A stretch of DNA of 64,000 nt from Eretmocerus hayati (Eukaryota > Arthropoda > Insecta > Hymenoptera > Aphelinidae), in NCBI GenBank assembly GCA_029851415.1, contig CM056743.1, positions 76,526,186 through 76,590,185 on the forward strand, written 5' to 3'. The notes beneath the pieces are model-generated. The model made no database searches and was not told the origin of the DNA. It saw nothing but the letters and a program-made list of their open reading frames with translations. Positions 1 to 7,692 of this stretch are shown in pieces. The position numbers and the translations under genes were made by a program. Each line of letters opens with the position of its first letter. Position 1 is the stretch's first letter.

Positions 1-2
1 TC

Positions 3-246
3 TGACCATCTTAGCTCACTCTTACCTCCTATATGAGGGCGGGCTTGAATTCAGCACAAAATTTTACATGAAAACAGCATTGTGCAAAAATTTTTCGCGG
101 AGTTCTAGTCTGCTTGTATTGGCGAAAATGAGGAGAGAAGGTATGAAAATTTAAGTAATTCTGCGTAAAACTGCAATTTTGACCATTACAGCTCACTCTC
201 ACCTCCGATATCAGGGCGAATTCGAATTTAGCATGAAAATCACCTG
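3..246. repeat. Imperfect direct repeat, two units about 177 bp apart
   Basis: A unit at about 3-70 (GACCATCTTAGCTCACTC, then ACCTCC and AGGGCG) recurs with substitutions at about 180-246 (GACCATTACAGCTCACTC, then ACCTCC and AGGGCG). It may be the edge of a satellite or minisatellite continuing left of the window. Confidence 0.55.
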
Positions 247-319
247 GATAATGGTATCGAGAGGTATTTTTCAGCCCTCCTGAAAGCTGAACAGAGTAGT
301 CCAATCTCGCCCAGTCGGA

Positions 320-345
320 GAATCAAAAACTTTCGTTTTTGATTC
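320..345. repeat. Perfect 11-bp hairpin
   Basis: GAATCAAAAAC and its exact reverse complement flank a TTTC loop. No coding context is visible, so its role is unknown. Confidence 0.6.
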
Positions 346-486
346 AATTTCACTGACTGTCGGCTCGTCGCGGCACGGTTTAATTCTTCTTTTCGGGACC
401 CAGGATCGTGGGAAATTCGTTTTTTGGCATTCATGATCTTGGAGGTGCTCGTAAGTAAAAAAAAACTTGAGAAATGAGTGACACCC

Positions 487-582
487 TAATATAGATATAC
501 TGCTGCCACACAGACTCGATACCATTATTCTACGGACGGCCGCGAATCTATATAGATATACTGCTGCCACAGAGACTAGATA
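487..582. repeat. Direct repeat of about 35 bp, two units
   Basis: The phrase ATAGATATACTGCTGCCACA occurs at about 490 and again at about 550, each followed by CAGACTCGAT- or GAGACTAGAT-like sequence. The spacing is about 59 bp. Confidence 0.6.
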
Positions 583-1817
583 TAGGTATATTCGAACTTG
601 TATTTGGACTTGTTGCGCAGTATGCGTGCAGTGGTTACCAGCTAGCGCTAGAGGTTATTCTGGTTGACCAATCAAGGCTTCCTTCCTCGAGTGAAGACGA
701 AGAGCCAGCGGACGAGGAAAGTCGGAAATTTAGTCAGTAGAAAAGTAGTCGCTGAGCAGACCGCGTGTGCTTAGAACTGCCGCAAATCGGAGCAGCGGCC
801 GCGTGGCCGGGGCATCTCTGCCCTACGGTGGAGAGCCCCAGGAAGTCAATCAAACAGTATGAGGACTCAAACGGACTCGAGGATCAGGACTGGAAGCTGC
901 AACTGCTGACTAAAGGGCCCACAGCGGACGAGATGCACAGAGGAACGGTGCATCTCGTCCGCAGTCTATCTGTTTGTGGACGAGACGTCCATGATAGACG
1001 TACGACAGTGGGATTAGAGCATCTGAGGACCCGGGCATCAGACGCATCGCGTGGATTATTGGGAGCAGTGGACTTGTGAATTTCTTGAGTGCGGTCGTGG
1101 ACAAGATGCCTCGGAGTAGACGTACGTGCGTCGATAGTTACACAGTCGCAGAGTGGACAACGAGCCAGGTGTGTGATCGTGCACCTGTTGCTTGAGCGCG
1201 TGGGACAAGAGGGCATCGGTGGCTCCAAGGTATCGGAGCACAAGCCATCTTGGACGTTTGTTGTTGCGCGTGTGTAGCGATGGCTGTTAGACGGCCATTC
1301 AGGACGATAGAATTTTGGAGCAATCTGTCTTGAGAAAATTATCGGGGTAGGGTCCGGACAAGCTGTGCTCTACGGAGCACAGGTAGATTCTGTGAGTGGT
1401 TCGGACAGATCATAGCCTGTGTGAAGTGTATTATTTTTCAGAAAATTTCAGAGACATTTTTTGATGATCGATGAGTGATTTTTGTTGAATAGGAGAAGTA
1501 CGCGGATCATTGTCGGACTCGATATATGTAAAAATTCATGTATCGCCGCGCAGAAGAAGCGTAAAGAATAGAGACCAACCATTTTTATAATAAATATTCG
1601 ATTCATTATTTCGAGCGTGTGCCCCCCCTTTCGATTTTAAGGTGTTGGCACGGTAAGTGATGCTGTGCTGCGGACGTGCCTGTGGAGTAGCTGAATTTTT
1701 GGAGTCATTCCGCCGTACGCGTGCGTATTCCCTGCATTCTAGGATAAGAGTCCCGTTGAATATAAATTAGTTGTGTTCGTGGAAATACCACGTCACATCT
1801 ATGGAACTCAGAGTCGT

Positions 1818-3419
1818 TTTAAGCTAAGCGAATTCGTAAAAATGCCACTCTTTGAGCTCAATTTGGAAAAATCGTTTTTCTTTATTCAACCCCAAACCTG
1901 TGCGGATATGTTTTTCGATACAGAAACTAGTAATTAGAACAATAATCTGGCTGGGATATTGGATTCTCGATTCTATTCAGCCAATTTAAATCATTCTTTT
2001 TTGACTTTTTGCTCGAAATCACCTCACAGGTATGGCTCGCATATGCTTCCATCTGAACAAATGGGCACCAATCTATGTGAAATTACTCTCCAATGTACCC
2101 CCAAGTGTGTGTTAGAATTTCCGGAGGCGGGCTTCAAGCTAGATGCGAGCAGTTCTATTTCATGAGTTGAAAATGGGCATTATTTTGTCTATTTGGACGC
2201 AGATGAGTGTGAGTGGAATTTGACCCGTTCGAGCCCACAAATAAGATAAGTGGCTAAAATAGCGATACGAACATGGTTTTCCGACTCAAAATGATCATCT
2301 GAACACGATTTCGGGGTTAGTTGGGCTCCAAAATATTGATACTTGCTCTCAGACTAGGAAACAGTTGAGTTACATGTTTTTCGATGGAGTGGCTTCAGAC
2401 GATGGAAACGAGCCAAATTGACCATGAAGCGTGTCATGATGGTCATATTGAGTCGAAAGAACGTGTTTGTATTCCTATTTCAGCCACTCATCTCATTTCT
2501 GAGCTAGGACGAGCGGAATCCCACTCCTACTCGCCTGCGTTCAAAAGGACGAAATAATGTCCATTTTCAACTCGTAGAATGGAACTTCCCGTTCGCATCT
2601 AGCTCGAGGCTCACCTCCAGGAGTTCCCACAAATATTGGGGGGTACATTGGAGAGTAATTCCACACAGATTGGTGGCCATTAGTTCAGATGGAAGCATAT
2701 GCGAGCCATACCTGTGAGGTCATTTCGAGGAAAAAGTCAAAAGAGGGTGTTTTAAACTGGCTGAATAAAATCGAGAATTGAATATCCCACCCCAATTATT
2801 ATTCTAATTGGTAGTATTTGTATCGAAGAACATATTCGCACAGGTTCGGGGTCGAATGGAAGAAAACGATTGTTTCAAATTGAGCTCGAAGTTTGGCATT
2901 TTTACGAATTCGCTCAGCTTGTAACGGCTGTAAGTCCTATAGAAAGTACAATAATCGACTTTCAACAGTGGTCAAATTGTAGGTTCTCTCAAGACCTCCA
3001 AAATGACCACTTGTAAAAGTTGATTATCACATGTCTAGTGGGAGCTACATCACTTTAAAGCGAGCCGAAGAATCGCTCAAACGTGCTCTCAGCGAATAGC
3101 TCCTAGAAGTTGCTAGGCTGAAGTACCGACCTCGGACAATTTCTTGCTCGAAAGTGCTAGTCTCAAGAAAAAAAAATGCGCCTAGATAGGTCCAAAAATG
3201 TTGAGTCTAGTCGGAGTTATGATTTTCTGGGAATAGGCTAAAGAGGAGTCTAGAAAGGACCCTTAATAGGCCCCAGGGCCCATGGGAGCCTCAGGAAAAA
3301 TCCAAGAAAAATTTTTTTGTACTATTTGAATATAGTACTAACGGAAGAAAATTTCTATGGATTTTTCCCAGACCTACTGGTACAGGCATTCGTCGAAATG
3401 TTCCGAAATGGCCCACATA
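1818..3419. mobile_element. Foldback/palindromic element, copy 1 (degenerate)
   Basis: A large imperfect inverted repeat is centred near 2369. The left arm (from about 1818) reads back on itself in the right arm (to about 2919); for example the phrase CATATGCTTCCATCTGAAC near 2040 reappears as its reverse complement near 2690. The right arm continues to about 3419 through a smaller internal hairpin (about 2949-3026) and a stretch ending TTTTTCCCAGACC. This outer right arm matches the right arm of the better preserved copy at 58394-60493, so both belong to one family. The matching outer part of the left arm is absent, so this copy is truncated or rearranged on its left. No transposase frame was seen, which fits a non-autonomous element. 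Confidence 0.8.
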
Positions 3420-3594
3420 TATTCGTATATATCCATTTCATCAATAAAGAGCTTCGTCACTATTAATAGGTCACTAAATCTAAGATTCTATCATTATTAT
3501 TTCATAGATATGAAATGTATCAATTTAATGCCCTATAGTACCCATTTTCCCCGGATGAATGAACAAATCAATCAATTGATCTCTCTCTTTCTTC
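3420..3594 (+). mobile_element. 3' end fragment of a family D (CR1-like) element
   Basis: The sequence around 3527-3582 is a degenerate version of the family D 3' terminus: GCCCTATAGTACCCATTTTCCCCGG, then AATGAA in place of AATAAA, then an (AATC)n-type tail and short CT repeat. The stretch from 3420 lies between the foldback right end and this tail and is probably family D 3' UTR. No coding sequence remains. Confidence 0.6.
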
Positions 3595-4044
3595 TTTTTT
3601 AAGGTGCTTGTAGGGTGAATACGCTGCGACGTACGGAGGGGAGGCACTGGTCGGCCAAATACGGCTGGCGAGCACCTCCCCAACAGTCCCGGGCTGGGAT
3701 CCGCATCGATACGGCCATCTGAACCGGGTAAACTCTCTCTTCCTTCTCCGTTAGCGCCGGCCATTGGACAAGGAAGAGATCCACCAACTTACCAATCCAG
3801 CCCCGGGACCGCGTGAGCATTACTTCAGGACCGGTGGCGTCTCGCGCTCAGGCTCGAGCGTCTCTCTTCTCGCAACTCGCAGGTGTTGTTTCTCTTTCTT
3901 CGATCTTCTCCCTACTCTTCAGTCTTCTTTCATCTTTCTTCCCTCTTCAGTCCATCATATTCCTCCTGGAACCTTCTGGACCTCTTCTGTTCGAATCGGC
4001 AGACTCACTGCAATCCGCCTGCCTCGAGGCGCCTCACTCCTCTC
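3595..4044 (-). mobile_element. R1-clade element copy R1a, 3' UTR only
   Basis: A T-run at 3595-3600 is the poly(A) tail read on the + strand. The following 440 bases match the 3' UTR of R1f (34946-35413), including the ACCGCGTGAGCATTACTTCA loop at about 3808-3827. The copy is 5'-truncated just short of the ORF2 stop codon, so no protein is encoded. Confidence 0.8.
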
Positions 4045-4183
4045 TTTTTTTTTTTTTTAGGTGGTTGTAGGGTGAATACGCTGCGACGTACGTCGCGGGG
4101 CGAGGGGAGACTTTCCTGACGCGACACGCGAGCTGAACCGCATGTGTGAGATCGGCTGATTACTCGTACGTCTTTGTGAGCTT

Positions 4184-4188
<5 letters not shown>
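4045..4188 (-). mobile_element. R1-clade 3' UTR scrap R1b, split by R1c
   Basis: A 14-base T-run is followed by AGGTGGTTGTAGGGTGAAT, the same 3' terminus as R1a, then by sequence not seen in R1a. It ends TGTGAGCTTGCTCT at 4175-4188, and the same 14 bases recur at 5511-5524 beyond R1c. R1c therefore inserted here and duplicated its target, and R1b continues at 5511-5540. Confidence 0.65.
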
Positions 4189-4219
<31 letters not shown>

Positions 4220-4449
4220 GTGGTTAGAGGGCAAAATCTGCCTCAGGATCCCTCGGATCCGTCCCCAGACACCGGACTGGTTCAGCTTACGCGGACTACG
4301 CATAGCCCACGCAGGCCATACCAGGCGGGACACGGGTTTGGGTGGGGCCCACCGAGAGGTGGGCCCGGCCGTGTAATATCCCTCTCCCCTCGATGTCCGA
4401 TACCTAGGGCATCGGGCAATCAAGAAGGAGATCCACCTGCATCTACCAT

Positions 4450-4487
4450 CTCATCCCGGAACCGCGTGAGCATTACTTCAGGATGAG
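4450..4487 (-). promoter_or_regulatory. Structured 3' UTR stem-loop of R1c
   Basis: CTCATCC (4450-4456) pairs with GGATGAG (4481-4487) around a 24-nt loop. The loop is nearly invariant in other R1-like copies while the stem changes on both sides. It may be a recognition element for the element's own reverse transcriptase. Confidence 0.65.
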
Positions 4488-4685
4488 CGGCATGTCTCGC
4501 GCTCGATTGCGAGCGTTCCTCTTCTCCATCTTCTCTCTTCGGCCACTTGTCGGCATCTTCTGTCTTCATTCTCCATTGTTCCCTCTCTTTCTTCTTTCTT
4601 CTCTCTTCTTCCTTCTTTCTTCCCTCTTCAGTGCTTCAGATTCCTCCTGGAATCATTTGGGCCTCTTCTGTTTCAATCGGCAGAG

Positions 4686-5510
4686 TCACTGTGATTCGCC
4701 TACTTCGAGGCGCCTTACTTCCCTCTCTTTCTCCTCTTTGCGGGTCATCACCATCTTGATGTATCCGGTGAGTCTATCCCATGTCTCCTGGTTGCGGAGC
4801 AAGTACGGGACGAGATTCTCGGGTGTTAGTTGAGCACCCAGCCATTCATCCAGCTCGGCGTGCTCTCTCCGGGTGTCGCTGCACTTGAACAGGGCATGTT
4901 CGGCGTCATCCCATTCATCCCCGCATGACTGACATGCTGGGGTCGTCCTCTTCTTGAACCTGGTTAGATAGGAACCGAAGCAACCATGTTCCCTCAGTGC
5001 CTGCGTCGTCCAGTAGTCCATCTCTCCGTGGGTGCGTTCCGCCCACTTGGCTACGTCACGGATCAGCCGGTGCGTCCATCTGCCGTTCGCAAATGGCGAA
5101 TCCCACTCAGTTTGCCAATGCTCAAGGGTGGTTTCCTTCTCGTTGTCGCGGATAATCTCCTTCATCGTCGGGGTGAGTACTCGTTCGGCTCCGATCACTT
5201 TCTGGCGGTCCCAGATCCTCACTCGCTCCGCGACGAGCAAGTGGATGGGCGGTGTACTCGCCAATACGTAAGCCGCATCTCCTGACACGGTGCGGTAGGC
5301 ACGGATACTTCTCAGGGCCGCTCTCCGGTGGACAGGCCCCATCTTCTTCTCGATGATGGTCTTCTCTACTCTCTTTCCCCACACGGGTGCACCGTAGAGC
5401 ATGATAGAGGTGCTGACGGTGTTGAGAAGTGCGCGCCTCTTTTCCTTGGGTCCTCCGATATTCGGCATCAGCCGTTGAAGCGCCGCACCAACCCTGCTCG
5501 CTTTTTGAGC
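4686..5510 (-). pseudogene. R1-like ORF2, C-terminal fragment (R1c)
   Basis: The frame encodes about 274 residues after the RT palm: an ALQRLMPNIGG segment, then the long R1-type connector and a C-terminal zinc-binding motif with CQSCGDEWDDAEHALFKC spacing (C-x2-C, then H and C). It ends at a TGA read from 4688 to 4686. The frame runs on through the adjoining (GA)n as a fake Arg-Glu repeat, but homology begins only at 5510. The fragment lacks the endonuclease and the RT catalytic motifs and cannot be autonomous. Its sequence is almost the same as the matching part of R1d. Confidence 0.9.
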
Positions 5511-5535
5511 TGTGAGCTTGCTCTCTCCTCCTCCT

Positions 5536-5540
<5 letters not shown>

Positions 5541-5592
<52 letters not shown>
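5541..5592. repeat. (CT)n microsatellite
   Basis: About 26 CT units lie between the R1b/R1c block and the 5' end of family A copy A1. ORFs translating as Ser-Leu or Arg-Glu repeats here are artefacts. Confidence 0.95.
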
Positions 5593-5593
<1 letters not shown>

Positions 5594-5595
<2 letters not shown>

Positions 5596-5886
5596 GCGGT
5601 GAGTACATCCACACGCACTACACATCGCTCCGTGTTTGAATGTGACTTTAACCATCAAAACGTCGTCCCGAGTGGCACTTTTTTGCAGATTGGATTTCCT
5701 CCTGCAGGCTCATACATCTGGAGCATCGCTGCATGGCTCCTGCACGAGCCTGGGAGGAATGAATTCCAATTCTGCAACTCCAACTACAACATCGAGTCGG
5801 CAGTGCTTGGCGCCGAAAGTGAACCTTGTGCGCATGCTCGGAGGTCGTCTGCTACGCTGGCCTGCTACGACGCTGTCTGCTGCGCG
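5594..5886 (+). promoter_or_regulatory. Family A 5' UTR with conserved terminal motif
   Basis: The element starts with TGGCGGTGAG, followed by TCCACACGCAC. Family B shares the GGTGAGT plus CACACG pattern, and also the phrase CTCCTGCAGGCTC (5699-5711 here, 17242-17254 in B2) within an alignable stretch of about 160 bases. The motif contains a splice-donor-like GGTGAGT, and acceptor-like TTTTTTGCAG lies at about 5678-5687, so a 5' UTR intron or a conserved internal promoter are both possible. Confidence 0.5.
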
Positions 5887-7689
5887 ATGAGCGAAAACAT
5901 CTGCTGTGTCTGCAATGGCACCTTACGCACAGGCAGCAGAGAATGCGGCATTTGCAATGGATCAGCTCATGTCAAGTGCTCGAGATTATCCCGGGGAGCA
6001 GTGACATGTTTGCAATGCCTGCAGGTGAGCGACACCAATATCGCTAATTTAACATCGAGTGCGTCAAAGCAGACGACGGCTTCACAGTTCAACGCGCAAA
6101 CAGCCAGAGAAAGAGAGAAGGAGAATACAAGCTTGCGAAAACGTGTGAGTAATCAGACCATCTCACACACGAGGCTCAGCTCCCGTGGTGCGTCAGGAAC
6201 ATCTCCCCCCGCTTCGCAACATACCACCACTGCACGGAGCGCGAAGCCTCCCACCACCAGTGCCTCTCATACCACCGAGAGTCCACAGCTCGCGCTCGCC
6301 GGGGGTAATCCACCGACTGCTGTCTCGTCTCCGTCACGTGGCGCCACCAGCCACCAGTCCAGCAAAGTAAAGCCCGCGAAAATTCGAAAGCAGCAAACAG
6401 ATGCGTGGCCAACTATTGCCTTCCAGTCGCTGCGTACTACACCAACTGTGGAGTGCACTGTCGAATCGGAGAAGATTAGCAGCCCCAACATCTCGGATCG
6501 ACCTGCAGCATCACCAACATCGAAGCCGTTGAATTCTCCTGAGAACAATTGGGTACTTATATCGCAGAGTACTCTGGACCTCTTTTTCCAACAGAACGAG
6601 ATGCTCCAGAGTCAGCTCGACGAAATAAAATCTCTTATGAACCGACGAGACGTTGCCATTACCTCTCCATCTTTCACACCAGCAGTGAATGAGATGGATG
6701 ATCGTTTGTTGGCACGCGTGTCTTCTCTTGAGGAACTATTGGAGAAGCAGAGTTCCCAGCTGGAGGAGCTCCGCTTAGATCGTCAGCTACTTCTGGAGCA
6801 AAATTCCATAATGAGAGATCAGCTTTCCAGTCTGACTGAGCAACTCACAGGTAACCAGAGTACTCTGCAAAATGATAAATTTAGTAATGATGAGTATATT
6901 AATGCCGAATCAACACATCAGTCTTCGCGTCCCATCATTCCACCTAGAATGGACAAGCCTTACCAGTCATATGCTGGGGAACAAGGACGTGGACTCAGTA
7001 GGGACGGTCTTGAGCGCTGTAAGCTAATTATAAATGGTGCTTTGAAAAAAGATTCTGTGGCCTCACCGGCACAGGTATGTGATATTTATTTTGCAGTGCT
7101 CAAGTCCATTCTCCCAAAGCTGCAGAGGGCAGACATTGCTGATGTCCATGTCTTGCAACCGGGGCATACGTCTGGCGAGAGGCCTTCAATTCATGATTCG
7201 GTTTCATCTTCCCATGCCCCAGCTGCCATCTCACGCACACTACCATCATGCGTGGTCCAACTCTCCAGTAGTATTCTGGTTAGGGAGGTGATTCGGGCTA
7301 AACGTTCAATCACCAATAATTATTTCACGGCTAATAACATCCAGCCTGATTTACTTGACCCGGATACGAAAGCTCTCGTGCCAGATCGTAAGATCTATGT
7401 GAATGAAATGCTCCCCCGTGAGAAATATGAAGAATATATACGCTTGAGGTCAGTTGCACATGGTTTAGGATTAAAATACGTCTGGCACAGTGGCGGACGT
7501 TTCTGGGTTAGACGGAAAAATGGTGAGCGAGCGCATACGTTTGAATCTCTTGCCGATCTGCAGGTCATTCAAACGGCCTGTCGAAGTGTTCCGAAACGTT
7601 CTCGTGCACCCTCTAACAACACCCAGAGCTGTGCCTCCGTTCCGGAGCAGAGTTGTGCTTCGGCAGCAGAAAAGGCGAAAACTCCCTGA
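5887..7689 (+). CDS. Family A ORF1 protein (A1)
   Basis: This 600-residue protein is predicted to bind nucleic acid and coat the element RNA. Residues 6-44 have C-x2-C-x10-C-x2-C-x4-H-x2-C-x9-C-x2-C spacing, which matches a PHD-type C4HC3 finger. A long Ser/Thr/Pro/Ala-rich linker follows, then a heptad-like coiled coil at about residues 215-330 (segments such as LLARVSSLEELLEKQ). The C-terminal third contains the FP25K-like region (LKYVWHSGGRFWVRRKNGE) common in insect non-LTR ORF1 proteins. I chose the ATG at 5887 because it sits just before the zinc finger and is shared with copy A3. The frame stays open further upstream only through the microsatellite. The stop is TGA followed by CTA. Confidence 0.88.
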   Translation: MSENICCVCNGTLRTGSRECGICNGSAHVKCSRLSRGAVTCLQCLQVSDTNIANLTSSASKQTTASQFNAQTAREREKENTSLRKRVSNQTISHTRLSSRGASGTSPPASQHTTTARSAKPPTTSASHTTESPQLALAGGNPPTAVSSPSRGATSHQSSKVKPAKIRKQQTDAWPTIAFQSLRTTPTVECTVESEKISSPNISDRPAASPTSKPLNSPENNWVLISQSTLDLFFQQNEMLQSQLDEIKSLMNRRDVAITSPSFTPAVNEMDDRLLARVSSLEELLEKQSSQLEELRLDRQLLLEQNSIMRDQLSSLTEQLTGNQSTLQNDKFSNDEYINAESTHQSSRPIIPPRMDKPYQSYAGEQGRGLSRDGLERCKLIINGALKKDSVASPAQVCDIYFAVLKSILPKLQRADIADVHVLQPGHTSGERPSIHDSVSSSHAPAAISRTLPSCVVQLSSSILVREVIRAKRSITNNYFTANNIQPDLLDPDTKALVPDRKIYVNEMLPREKYEEYIRLRSVAHGLGLKYVWHSGGRFWVRRKNGERAHTFESLADLQVIQTACRSVPKRSRAPSNNTQSCASVPEQSCASAAEKAKTP

Positions 7690-7692
7690 CTA
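7687..7692 (+). promoter_or_regulatory. Candidate stop-codon readthrough site, ORF1/ORF2 (A1)
   Basis: TGA CTA lies between ORF1 and ORF2, which share one frame with no other stop between them. UGA-CUA is an established leaky context. An ATG for separate ORF2 initiation is not present in this copy. Confidence 0.6.

Larger units (their letters stand above)
1..1740. other. Unassigned region, possible retroelement remnant
   Basis: No convincing protein-coding gene is visible; the open frames here are short and lack recognisable motifs. The segment holds two pairs of short direct repeats and one hairpin, listed separately. From about 1540 to 1640 it has an AATAAA (1589-1594) followed by a pyrimidine- and G/T-containing stretch, which resembles the R/U5 end of an insect LTR. 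I found no matching second LTR or coding region, so that reading is weak. The segment ends where the foldback arm begins near 1818, and 1741-1817 shows nothing distinctive. Confidence 0.3.
4189..5510 (-). mobile_element. R1-clade element copy R1c, 5'-truncated
   Basis: A long poly(T) (4188-4216) marks the 3' poly(A) tail. A 3' UTR of about 470 bases follows, then the C-terminal part of ORF2. The 5' end stops inside the RT-distal coding region at 5510. Flanking 14-bp direct repeats (TGTGAGCTTGCTCT, 4175-4188 and 5511-5524) are a target-site duplication. A 14-bp duplication is the size known for R1 elements, which supports clade and mechanism. Confidence 0.9.

Noticed and set aside
765..1323. 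Several overlapping frames of 60-119 codons
   Set aside because: Mutually overlapping on both strands with no recognisable motif or codon pattern; treated as chance.
3597..4486. Ser/Phe/Leu-rich frames in pyrimidine-rich DNA as membrane proteins
   Set aside because: They arise from TCT/CTT-rich 3' UTR sequence of R1-like elements on the opposite strand and recur in every copy.
5594..5760. HDV-like ribozyme at element 5' ends
   Set aside because: I looked for a double-pseudoknot layout near the 5' ends and could not pair it convincingly by eye; a structure search would be needed.
5512..5886. Long frame starting in (CT)n that encodes Ser-Leu repeats in front of family A ORF1
   Set aside because: Microsatellite read-through. 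The zinc finger and its ATG at 5887, shared with A3, mark the real start.
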